This document shows positions 48,701-58,315 of a DNA stretch of 64,000 nt, piece after piece. The position numbers were made by a program, and so were the translations under genes. The notes below the pieces were generated by a model. That model saw nothing but the letters and a program-made list of their open reading frames with translations. It was not told where the DNA came from and ran no database searches. Source of the stretch: Whitmania pigra (lineage: Eukaryota; Annelida; Clitellata; Hirudinida; Haemopidae); NCBI GenBank assembly GCA_021613335.1, contig JAJTWR010000254.1, forward strand, positions 1,852,001-1,916,000, written 5' to 3'. How positions within the stretch are numbered: position 1 is the stretch's first letter; each line of letters opens with the position of its first letter.

Positions 48701-49020
48701 TCAAATTGGCTTGGCATCTACAGGCTTGGCTTAGAAGTTGTAACTTTGTAGAACGAACTCGTCGAGAGCTCCATACTTTATGAGAAAATAACATTTTTCT
48801 CACCGCTCTGCTGACTTTCAAACCTTCTATTGAGTGGGGGAGAAGAGACAGAAGTTCTTCTCGAGTGTATGAACCATGTAGAGCCATGTGGAAACCAGGC
48901 CGATTCTTTGCTTGGCCTGACTATAATCCGAGAAAACAGCGAAAAACACAAAAACACGCGGTGCGTTTTCGCCAACGAGCGATAATAACCACACCAACGC
49001 CGAGCGAAAATGATATGAAG
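45751..49020 (-). mobile_element. L2-like non-LTR retrotransposon, nearly full pol, broken
   Basis: On the minus strand, 48887-47943 encodes an APE-type endonuclease (LTETWIP, RGGGIAV, CGDFNA, TLDLLI, YSDHHL). Next, 47991-47473 encodes a linker, and 47421-45817 the reverse transcriptase with LDLSAAFDTIN, GVPQGSVLGPLLF and the catalytic YADD. A frameshift separates endonuclease and linker at about 47943-47990. An in-frame TAA at 47473-47475 interrupts linker and polymerase, which share a frame. The 3' end (GGCGCTTTATAAATT followed by a TTA/TAT microsatellite, 45751-45820) is typical of L2/CR1-type LINEs. The 5' end is uncertain, near 49020. The copy is inactive. Confidence 0.88.
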
Positions 49021-49024
49021 TATT

Positions 49025-49770
49025 CAAGTGAGGGCTGGATCAGCTCTCTCAGAACCAGTCGTATTAGAAAACGGCAATCCACAAGGCAGCGTCCTCAGTC
49101 CTCTTTTATTCATCATCATGATGAATGCAATTCCAAACCCACAGAAAAGAGTCGAGCTGTCCATGTATGCCGACGACATTGCTCTATGGACGACCGGGAT
49201 GTCCTCAAACGCAAAACACGTGACAACACGCATGCAAAAGCAGCTTAAAACTATGGTTAAGTTTTTATCTGCTAATGGTTTAAGATATCTGCGTCTAAAT
49301 CACAAGCAGTTTTATTTACAAGCAGCTGGGTCAAGAGGAGCGAGGCCAACATCAGACTTCGCATCGGAAAGGAAGAAATCCCCCTGTCTCCAACGGCCAC
49401 CTTCTTAGGAATCGTCCTAGACTCAAAACTAAGTTGGTCTGCTCATGCAGAGGCTGTCAAGACACATTGCTTGAAAAGACTCAATGCAATGAGAGCTATC
49501 TCGAGAAGCTCATGGGGTGCTAGCAAATCCACTCTGCTACAAGTCTACAGAGCCACTATACGCTCCGTCCTCGACTATGGCTGCGAGGTGATAGATATGG
49601 AATGCAAACAGATCAGGGACACCTACGACAGGCTTCAATACCAAGCGCTGAAAATCTGCTGTGGTGGCATGAGGGGAACAAGTGCCTCGTCTCTACTGAT
49701 GGAAAGCGGTGAGCTTCCCTTTGACCTACGTCGTAAGAAGCTCATGGCAAACCAAGAAAGAAAATAAATA
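49025..49770 (+). pseudogene. truncated non-LTR reverse transcriptase, different family
   Basis: The plus-strand frame starts inside a reverse transcriptase with NGNPQGSVLSPLLF and MYADDIALW. It shifts frame near 49285-49400 and continues with FLGIVLDSKLSW, VYRATIRSVLDYG and the usual C-terminal region. The sequence differs from the L2-like element next to it and reads in the opposite direction. It is 5' truncated and frameshifted. Confidence 0.75.
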
Positions 49771-49781
49771 ATCGTGAGTAC

Positions 49782-50280
49782 TATATCCAACCAGTGTACA
49801 GGATTAGGGATCTCGAGATTATGATGGACCAAAGCTTAATGTTTGCAGCCCACATAGACACAATCACTCGCAAGGCTGCAGCAGTTTCGTGGATGATCTG
49901 GGTATCATTCTCCTCAAGGGTCCAGTATGTCTTAAAGCTTGCCTTTTGCACTTACGTCAGACCAATTCTTGAATATTGTTAACCAGTGTGGAACCCTCAC
50001 CACAAATACCCAATTGATAGAGTTGAAAAAAATCCAAAAACGATTTACCAAACCAATACCATTAGTTGCTAAATACGCCAAAGTGGAAAGACTAAGGCAT
50101 TTCAAACTTACGACCCGGAGAGGCGCCAAATTAACATTTTGCTCCAAATTACTAAATGGCTTTGCAAAAGCATCTATTACTTGTTCAAGATTGCGCAGGC
50201 ACAAGAGGGCACAGTTTGAAACTTCGATATGGCAATCACTCACTAAATTTAGTTGCAAGTATATATGCTTTTGAACTAAG
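49782..50280 (+). pseudogene. third LINE fragment, polymerase 3' end
   Basis: Two overlapping plus-strand frames encode the tail of another non-LTR polymerase: DLEIMMDQSLMFAAHID, then YVRPILEYC and KKIQKRFTKPI. These fit the LGV..D..L.F..HI..I and RPILEY...W.P motifs of CR1/jockey-type tails. One frame change occurs near 49980. Its join to the previous fragment is at about 49770-49785. Confidence 0.65.
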
Positions 50281-51251
50281 GATAAGTTGTACCAGAAGTC
50301 CTGTGATCAAGCAATGGGTAACATGCAGGCATTATGAAATTCAGTAAGTGGGAGTCCAAAAGCAAATGACACTGTGGAGGGAAAACTGTAAATAAGTCAA
50401 CTAATATCAGATGGTGCAGTTAATACAATGCCGGGGAGAGTTGTAGAAATCGGATTAGGAAAGTGAACATTTCAAAATCACCAGTTTGTAAGATTTTCAA
50501 GCTCAATGCCTCTAAAATTTAATCCCATTTAATTGAAGGAACTTTTATTGTGAGGTAGTCATCATGAGGGACATCACATATTTTTAACCAGTTGGAATTT
50601 CAGATCCATATGTAGGAAGGTTGGTAAGTGGTTCAAAACCCCCAAAATAATAAAGATTTCAATTGTACATTTTAAATTGCATTGATTTTTATAATATCAT
50701 AAAATCTTAAAACTATCTTTATTTGTTATTATTATCATTTGATTTTGATTTTGAAAAATAAAAAATGAACCCCACTAAAATCATTTTCTGCCATTTTTGG
50801 GCCTGTGGCATTTTTACCATGATTTGACACTTTTGTTAGCAGATCAAGATTTAACATCTTAAGATCTAACTGTCACAGCTTCCATACAAAGACCAGAAAA
50901 GTTGGCTTCAACTTCATTTAGGATGTTCAAAATTAAATTTGCTAAGATTTTTGAGATTTAAAGTTTTATCATTTTACTAACAAGATTAAGCAGGCAAATG
51001 AATCATTACCACAAGGAAAGCCAAAAACCTGTAAAATGATTTAAAGCAAAGAGTGCCATAAGTGTTCTTAAAGAAGAAAACAGAAATTCAAAATGCAGAT
51101 TTATCCAGCAATAAGCCACCATTTTATTATAGTCTCCAAGTGATATTGATTAACTAGGCACATTCATAAGCAAATTATTATAGTCAATAACTAACTATGT
51201 ACAGAATCAAAAGGTTCACATTATCATGCAGTTTGGACTCATTTACAGTTC
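50281..51251. other. intergenic, 3' of PPM1K
   Basis: AT-rich sequence with no recognised exon. A minus-strand AATAAA at 51123-51128 is a possible PPM1K polyadenylation signal, about 125 bases beyond the stop. Confidence 0.45.
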
Positions 51252-52834
51252 TTAAAATCGAGGGAAAGACATTTTATCATAAATAATCTGTTGCTTCGAG
51301 GGATTAAACTTGCCCCATGCTCCGAGAGGCAAAATGGCAGCGCTGCAGTTGTCCCTGGATCCATAAAAAAGAGCAAGGTCGGTTATGTGACTCGCACCCT
51401 CGCCAGGAGACTTGGAGACATTGACAGCATTCACCAATTCTGGGGAACTCACTCTGCTGTGCACTCCATCCGTTGTCAGCAGCAAAAATGAATCTGTGCT
51501 GTGTCTTATCTTATAGGTAAGATAAATGGAACATTTAGAACCTAAGTGGAGTTAGAATTAGAGAATGACTGAAAGTGATTTTATTGATTTCGGCCAAAAA
51601 TTTAATATGGTTTTGACCAAAGCAGAAACAGTAAATCAAGCCATACTTTCAGCCAAAACAAATAAATTTAAATAACAATAAATAAATTAAAACTATTACC
51701 AGCATCTATTTACTAAGTTACAAAAATTCATTTCTCTTCATGAACGACTAGAGCCACTTATAGTCGAACTTACTTGAACTCAGTTAACTCACCAGCCTTA
51801 ATTTTGGAATGCAAATTCAAGTCATCAAACCTTAATAGTCACAATGTCAGGTTCTGCAACAACTCCAAAACTTTTGAGATCCCTGTCTCCGATGCTTCGG
51901 GTCATTTCAAGTCTTCCATTCACTCTGCTTTTACCAAGACTTGACCAGGAAAGGGTGCCATTGCACTTAATGATTCTAGTGTTTGTTTTTATTTAAATAA
52001 GTTAATTTTACAATAGGAAATGAAATTAATCATAAAAATAAAACATCAAACCAATAACACAATCACCTCTGCATTTCAGCTCTGAGGTCAGGTTTGTGAT
52101 CCTGAGTGAGTCTCAGTGCCCTGTTTGATCGACACAATGTTGCTCTTGTGTCACCAACATGTCCAACCACCAAGTCGAGAGCATTTCTTATCAAACAAAT
52201 TGTGGCTGTTGAACCACTACAAGCATCTTCAGTGATGAGTCCTAAGAAATATTTTCAAGCATTGTTGATTTGATTAAGATCGTGGCTTCAATCATTTGAT
52301 ATGATTTCACAACAAAGATTCTGCAAACAGTTATTGTAAATAACCTTTATCAACTTGTTCAGTCTCTGCCCTTATGAAAGAATTGTTAATTTCTAAGAAT
52401 ACTTCCTTGAGAAGTCTTGGCAAGTCATTTTCATAAGAAGAAATCAATTTATTTGTTACGTGATCTAAATTGTTTGCAATAAAATCAACAGCTGCAGCCC
52501 CTCCGTGGCCGTCAAATATACCAAATAGTTTTATTTTCGGAGAAACTTCAAACATCAAAACTCTGTCTTCATTATAAGGCCTTGGGCCCAGCAAACTCGA
52601 CACACCGACTGAAGAAATATCTATTTGCGGAACGAGTTTTCCAGTTTTAATGCTTTCCTCCAAATCAATCTTCAACCTCAGTTGATCCTCATAACTGGAA
52701 ATTTTGTGATTCTTACACAGACCGTTTTTTCCCAAATGAATGAGTCTTTTCTGGATTATTAAAGTATTCTTCAGAAATACAAGTTGAGTTCTTTTTGAAG
52801 TTTTAGATAAATTTACTAAAAGACTGAAAAGCAT
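51252..52834 (-). CDS. PPM1K: mitochondrial PP2C-type phosphatase PPM1K
   Basis: PPM1K dephosphorylates the E1-alpha subunit of the branched-chain keto-acid dehydrogenase in the mitochondrial matrix and so activates it. Four exons on the minus strand: 52834-52345, 52241-52067, 51975-51831, 51509-51252, totalling 356 codons (355 aa; human 372). The N-terminus is basic, hydroxylated and free of acidic residues for about 40 residues, which fits a mitochondrial presequence. PP2C motifs are complete: RPYNED with Asp90, FDGHGG with Asp108, VGDTRA at 192-197, [15 protein letters not shown] with Asp284, and YGSRDN with Asp323. The end GAWGKF matches the PPM1K signature GAWGKY. The gene looks intact. 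Confidence 0.95.
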
Positions 52835-53538
52835 CACAAGATCAAATCCAAACCATCCGAAACTCCGCCTTATGCCCCTAACATTAACTCCGCTCGTCCT
52901 TTTTTAGAATCAACACAGGGCTAAAAATATCCTCACAAAAATATTAATGGGAACACCTCCTGGTAAAATGTGGCACTATGATATTATATTAGGTGAATGC
53001 CACGAAAAACGTTCCCTAGGGAACAAAACATTATTTTAGCTATTTGTATAATTTTTCAGTCGCATTATATTTATTAATTCTAAGTGTCAAATGTAATGAT
53101 TTTAGATTTAAATTTTCACTCTTGTTCGATTTTATAGCAGATATTTCAGTGGTAAATTTTTTGTGTAACAACTTCATTCTGAATATATAAATGTGTTAAT
53201 TGAAGAATCTGAAAAATACTACCACATACAAAACCAAATAATTTATTATTTGCCTTTTTTGACCTGGAACAAATTCTTCAAATTCATTTTTGCAAGTGAT
53301 AATAGGGGTTATATCAGGACCTAAAACGTAGTGTTGCGTCAGGGGGGCAAACCCTCGTAAAACATGAGATTATATTTTTTGCGTCTGGTCTAAAATCAGG
53401 GGAGGCCGTTTCCCTCCACCCCAAGTTAAGTCCCTGCAACACGGAGGACCTTAAATCGCATTTAGTAGTAAACACTGAGCTGGGTCATGATAAATCTTTT
53501 GCCGAAATAATCAATCGCGCTATTTTTGATTTGGCATC
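52835..53538. other. PPM1K upstream region
   Basis: This holds the likely PPM1K promoter. At about 53340-53410 there is a copy of the repeat (GGCAAACCCTCGTAAA, TCTGGTCTAAAATCAGGGG) also found in the foldback core at 22196-22320. Confidence 0.45.
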
Positions 53539-53952
53539 GGGGGCCGTTCACATATTATATAACGTCGAAGGGGGAGGGGGGGTGTATGGAAATTTGTTAT
53601 TTTTGTTATTGTTGTAAACTTAGATTTTTGGAAATTAATTAAGTTTATATTGCTAATATAATTAAATTTGTACTTAATTATATTTGGCATCTTTTCCGGG
53701 CACGTGAGATCTATTTTTGCTACAGAAAAGCATTCTCGATAATCACCTGACAAACAACGAGAATCAAGACAACTTAGAAGCCCAAATAACCATTTGCATC
53801 CTTAAGTACCTCAATTCCTTAAACGCTTAACTTCTATTATTCAGTTCCGTTAACTGAATACCTGCTCTAATAAACTTATTAGTTAACTTACTTATTTGCG
53901 GACCCCCGGGTTATTTCATTGGTGTCAGGAGTGGGATCCCAAAAAGTAAGTC

Positions 53953-54462
53953 ATGAGCAAGGTCTTAGAAGATTTAACTTTTGCTGGAATGAGACGTGAG
54001 CTTAAGTTGAGGCAAATGGATTCGAAAGGCTCCAGGGAAGAATTGCAGGATCGCCTGCTGTCGTGGATAGTAGACCAGGGTGAGGATCCAGAAGCTTATA
54101 TATTTGTTGATCCGGGTCTGAAATGGATGATGGGAAATATGGATAAAATGATGCAAAGCTTTGAAGAAAAGACGGAAAAAGTAACTGAGGTTTTCTCCAA
54201 CAAGGCCTCTACTAGCTACCAACCGGAGGAGACTCCATCAAGCACCATAAACATCATGCCAGCTGAGGCCTCAGCAGTGTACCCGATTGCCACACTGGTT
54301 TCGGTTGAGAAGGAGACCGAGGAAATTGTAGATGGAAGAACTTTGGAAAGCGAAGTGTTTCTTCCATGGAGTGAGGAATCGGGAATGGAGCTGAGGGAAG
54401 AGCTGGGTGAGGAGAACGGTGCTGAGGAGACCTTTGCTGAGGTGAGTGAGCCAGTTTGGTAG
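53953..54462 (+). CDS. SAP-domain gag-like protein, first part
   Basis: This 169-codon frame begins 35 bases after the 5' LTR. Residues 5-45 form a SAP motif (LTFAGMRRELKLRQMDSKG followed by SREELQDRLL), a helix-extended-loop-helix known for binding scaffold/AT-rich DNA and found at the N-terminus of some Ty3/gypsy-type gag proteins. The rest is acidic and Ser/Thr-rich with no zinc knuckle. The frame ends in TAG at 54460-54462 and overlaps by a few bases a second frame that continues in the same style, so one indel may have split a single gene. Confidence 0.7.
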   Translation: MSKVLEDLTFAGMRRELKLRQMDSKGSREELQDRLLSWIVDQGEDPEAYIFVDPGLKWMMGNMDKMMQSFEEKTEKVTEVFSNKASTSYQPEETPSSTINIMPAEASAVYPIATLVSVEKETEEIVDGRTLESEVFLPWSEESGMELREELGEENGAEETFAEVSEPVW

Positions 54463-55130
54463 TTGACGGGGACAGTCCAATAGTGGAGCTCCCAATAAAT
54501 GTTGAGAATGAGGACAAAGGTGAGCTGAGGGAAAGTTTCGCAAACTCCAGAGAAGTCGCGCCAGTGCCCGATGAGCCAATTCCGTGCACGATTGCCTCGT
54601 TGGTATCGGTTGTGGAGAGAACCGAAGAAATAATTGAAGGGGGGACTTTGGGAGAGACCAGAGTGGAGCCTCCTCGAGTTGAGGAATCAGTGGAGGAACT
54701 GGGGTTGGGAGTTTCCGAATTCGATTCAGCTGTGGATATCGTGGAGGTTGGAGCTGCGGATGTCATTGTAACTGAGAGGGGAGATGTTGACGGTGAGGTA
54801 CTCGGCGGTCGTGAGTACGTGGTTGATAAGGTTGGATCAATGTCTGAGGAGTTCATTTGTGGAGTTCTCAGCCAGGGCGGGCTTTCTGACCTTCGGAAGT
54901 CGTCGGAGATACGAGGCGAGCATTTAGTGCTGTTGGTTGTTTTGCTGATCTTTTTCAGCAAGCGTTTTAGTAGAGATACGAGAAGAGGAAGGGCTCGCAT
55001 TGAAACAATGGTGATGCATGGGCACCATGTTAGAGATTGTGTCCCGAGAGTAAAAATGAAGGTGGCACACATTCGCCAACTGGCGAAGTACCACGGGGAG
55101 CAGCAGTCTGTTCGGGACGAACAGATTTAA
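54456..55130 (+). CDS. second part of the LTR-element protein, with a hydrophobic segment
   Basis: This 224-codon frame overlaps the SAP-domain frame and starts without an ATG. It is rich in Glu and Val (EERTEEIIEGG-type repeats that echo KETEEIVDGRT in the first part). It then has one hydrophobic segment (LVLLVVLLIFF) flanked by basic residues (SKRFSRDTRRGR), and ends 12 bases before the 3' LTR. The echo suggests an internal duplication of about 100 codons. The function of the hydrophobic segment is unknown. Either a frameshift mutation or programmed frameshifting could link the two parts. Confidence 0.55.
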   Translation: MVVDGDSPIVELPINVENEDKGELRESFANSREVAPVPDEPIPCTIASLVSVVERTEEIIEGGTLGETRVEPPRVEESVEELGLGVSEFDSAVDIVEVGAADVIVTERGDVDGEVLGGREYVVDKVGSMSEEFICGVLSQGGLSDLRKSSEIRGEHLVLLVVLLIFFSKRFSRDTRRGRARIETMVMHGHHVRDCVPRVKMKVAHIRQLAKYHGEQQSVRDEQI

Positions 55131-55603
55131 GGAGGGTGTAATGTTGTAAACTTAGATTTTTGGAAATTAATTAAGTTTATATTGCTAATATAATTAAATT
55201 TGTACTTAATTATATTTGGCATCTTTTCCGGGCACGTGAGATCTATTTTTGCTACAGAAAGGCATTCTCGATAATCACCTGACAAACAACGAGAATCAAG
55301 ACAACTTAGAAGCCCAAATAACCATTTGCATCCTTAAGTACCTCAATTCCTTAAACGCTTAACTTCTATTATTCAGTTCCGTTAACTGAATACCTGCTCT
55401 AATAAACTTATTAGTTAACTTACTTATTTGCGGACCCCCGGGTTATTTCATTATATTGGGGGAGGGAGGGGGTCTAAGCAGATGTTATATAACAATTTCA
55501 AAAAAGCACGAGCAGTTAATTCAAATCTTTTTTATATGAACATTATTTTCATGTCTGTTATTTATAGAACACACTATAAATAGCTCACATACTACTTGAC
55601 GAT

Positions 55604-57100
55604 ATGTCACGTGAGTTAAAAAAAATAGGTTTCAATCTGAGTCGGTCTGGGACATACCTTCGTTTAATTCCACGCAGCTGGGTGACAACTCAAGGAAAAA
55701 GGCATGTAAACACAGTCAACGTAAAACTTCGACGTGATGAAAATAGCGAACATAGACATCATGCTGATACTAAGTTTGCAAGAGCTACTCATGAATCGCT
55801 TTTACAGCTTTGCAGTTTGCTTGGGCCGCAGGAAGTTGCTTGCATAAGTCAGGACGACAAGGCTAAGGTTCCTTTAGGTTTGCCTGCAGCGAATAAACAG
55901 TCAACTGTGGTCATGAACATGGAATATCAAATCAGGCTGCCAGATCATAATGTTGTAGTTGCTGCTGGCCACAAGTTGACACCAAGTGTCATTGCTGGGC
56001 TTGTCATTAGTGAAGGAAGACGTGAAAAGGCAGTAGGCTATTCTGGACCGACGTTTATCGGAATTCGTAGTGGAAAGCATGATTTCAGCATTGCTGCCAC
56101 ACATGCTGCTGATCTGAGGCATTTATATCAACATGTGTCATCATTCCATCAGCTGTTACACAAGGACAACGGCCAGGTGAAACCAGTTCTGGTGATATTA
56201 GTAGACGGAGGCCCCGATGAAAACCCTCGATACCGAGAAACAATTAATTTTGCGTGTGCTAACTTTAAGCATCTCAGGTCGGATGCCTTATTCATATCGA
56301 CACAGGCTCCTGGCAGAAGTGCATATAATCCGGTTGAACGACGCATGGCGCCCCTAAGTCGTTTTTTGGCTTGAATAATATTGCCATTTGATGTTTTTGG
56401 ATCTCATCTGAATGCAGCCGGAGAAACAATCAACATTGATATGGAAAAAGTGAATTTCAGGAAGGCAGGTGAAGTGCTTTGAGAAGTTTGGAGTAAGGCT
56501 GTCATCGATAACTACCCAGTAGTTGATGAATGGAGAGGAGGAGAAATTCTCGAAAAACTAGACTATCCATCACAGGAATGGTTGGCAGCTCACATGAGGG
56601 CCAGTCAGTACTTTCTACAGGTCGTAAAATGCAGTAATGAAGAGTGCTGTGCTCCATTCAGATCGGGCTTGAAATCTATCTTGCCGCAGGGCTTTCTGCC
56701 AGCTCCACTGTGTGTCGACAATTCCAAAGGTTTGAGTCTAGCAGCTGCAGATGATGAACAATGCAATTATTTGACGCTCTTTCAAAGACTGTCTGTCAGA
56801 TTGGAACCAGCTGGTTATGGCGGCATGAGCCTATTCAGTATTCCATATGATGCTTGCTGCCCAACTGTTAAAGATCAGATAACCAGTAGAACTTGCAATG
56901 TACTACGCAAAGTAGAACGCAAAATGTAGTTTCCTTCAGTAGTTATGGTGACCCAGCACAAGAAGGAAGTGCATCCTCGAGTGAAAGTGAATGACATCCC
57001 ACACACAAGGCCAGTGCGTATAGCAGCAAGGAGACAATGGGAACTGATGGCTATAATTGCAGAAGGTATGACCTTGAAACACTTTAGATTTGTTGTGTGA
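55604..57100 (+). pseudogene. transposase-like gene of unrecognised family, three stops
   Basis: A 256-codon frame (55604-56374) continues in the same frame past TGA (56372-56374), a second TGA (56480-56482) and TAG (56926-56928) to about 57080. Each stop falls in otherwise sensible sequence. Landmarks are RSGTYLRLIPRSW, GKRHVNTV, ISQDDKAKVPLGLP, TFIGIRSGKHDFS, LVDGGPDENPRY and NPVERRMAPLS, then FGSHLNAAGE and ASQYFLQVVKC, and near the end TQHKKEVHPRV, which looks like part of a zinc finger. The Asp-rich positions (DD, DGGPDE, NPVERRMAPLS) resemble an RNase H-fold DDE transposase, but this is inference. It is the only gene between the terminal repeats. Confidence 0.6.
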
Positions 57101-57340
57101 ATTAACATATATTGCAAAAAATGTGACCTTATAAATGTATAAATGTTGAAATATTGATATGCAGGACCTGTGAATTATACATGGCTGGATTACGTTGTCA
57201 TATATTATATTATTATATTACATAATTCATAAATGTATCTGATAACTCTTTAACATTTCTATATATAATAACGTTATATGAGGGGGGAGGGGAGGGTAAA
57301 AAATTGACATTTTTGCGTTATATAATATGTGAACGGCCCC

Positions 57341-58315
57341 TCGCCAGAAAGCCGGTTTATTAGGAACTGCACACAAATGTTCACAGATGGAGCCAGGGAC
57401 GTACCGAAAGCAAAATAGTGGGGGCATAAAGGCCAGTTTTTCCCAACTCCAAAAAATGTCACAAAAAATCGCCGATACCGATCTTTACCGATACTGCTAA
57501 TATCGGTACCGATACGATACCCGATACGATTATCGGTCGGGCACTACTCAAAAGTATAAAGTACTTGTATTTGGACTTGAGTATTTGTACTGGTACTTGA
57601 TTGAATTTTGAGTACTTGTACTTATACTTGGACCTTAACTACTTGTACTTGAGACTTGAGTACTTGTCCCATGCCTGGTTATTTGAATTTCAACATGGAA
57701 ACTTATATTATATTATATTAATATCATATGTTTCTGTAAAAAATGCAGTCAAAATACTGACTCAAAAGCATAAATTCAGAGAAATTTACCATTACATTGT
57801 ATGCTCTAAAATGATGGGTTTAAACTGAAAAAAGGTAAACAAAGACAAAGTTAAGATTTGTTTATTTTTGTGTCCGTAAGAAAACATTATTAGACGAAAT
57901 GATCTTGTCACTTTAGCAAGTAACGAAAGCAATGAAACACAATTTATTTAATTTCATTGTGAAACTTAAAATCCTGGAGCACAAAAATTAAAATTATTGG
58001 AAAATTCATTTCAAACATGATTTGATTCCAAATTCATTATGCTACAGATTATTGCTTCATAATTATTTTTTTTACACACAATATTGGCTTAATATGCTCG
58101 ATTAATCTATCGACGACGAAGTAGGGAAGTGAGCATTTCAAAAATTTTGCTTGGAACTAACCGTGACCACACATCTCGTATCGCTACTCTTCTACAGAAG
58201 TCTGAAATACATTTTTGGTGTCTAAATGTTTTGGAAGTACACATGACACGAAATTAACCGCCTAACTCTAACATTGAAACCTAAGTCAAATGACATTCCT
58301 TTTGATTTGGAGTTG
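57341..58315. other. intergenic; tandem-motif repeats
   Basis: At 57465-57540 there are repeated TATCGGTACCGATACGATA motifs. At 57548-57672 there are repeated ACTTGTACTTG motifs. The second type recurs in inverted orientation at about 63705-63785. Both styles are common at hAT-type element ends. No gene is seen before the KIAA0513-like stop at 58316. Confidence 0.5.

Larger units (their letters stand above)
53610..55450 (+). mobile_element. young non-autonomous LTR retrotransposon, 1841 bases
   Basis: Two 309-base LTRs (53610-53918 and 55142-55450) start with TGTTG and end with TTTCA. I see a single difference between them (GAAAAGC versus GAAAGGC). The target duplication is TTAT (53606-53609 and 55451-55454). 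A primer-binding site TGGTGTCAGGAGTGGGATCC starts at 53920, two bases after the LTR, and fits the 3' end of a tRNA-Leu. A purine-rich tract AAGGAGGG precedes the 3' LTR. Inside there is only a gag-like reading frame and no protease, polymerase or integrase, so it must depend on an autonomous relative. A solo LTR of the family lies at 5292-5609. Confidence 0.93.
53540..57340 (+). mobile_element. DNA transposon with 25-base terminal repeats, carrying a nested LTR element
   Basis: The left end reads GGGGCCGTTCACATATTATA and continues to TAACG. The right end at 57316-57340 is its exact reverse complement. A TCG triplet flanks both sides (53537-53539 and 57341-57343), a possible 3-base target duplication. 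Next to each end is a G-rich stretch of the GGGGGAGGGG type. The transposase-like gene at 55604-57100 lies inside. The LTR element at 53610-55450 is inserted between the left end and the gene; without it the transposon is about 1.96 kb. The superfamily is not recognised. Confidence 0.82.

Noticed and set aside
48196..48783. Plus-strand frames inside the L2-like LINE
   Set aside because: They are antisense shadows of the endonuclease.
54254..55072. 272-codon minus-strand frame as a Ser/Pro-rich protein
   Set aside because: It is the shadow of the SAP-LTR element frame on the plus strand; its Ser/Thr/Pro bias mirrors the Glu/Gly/Val codons.
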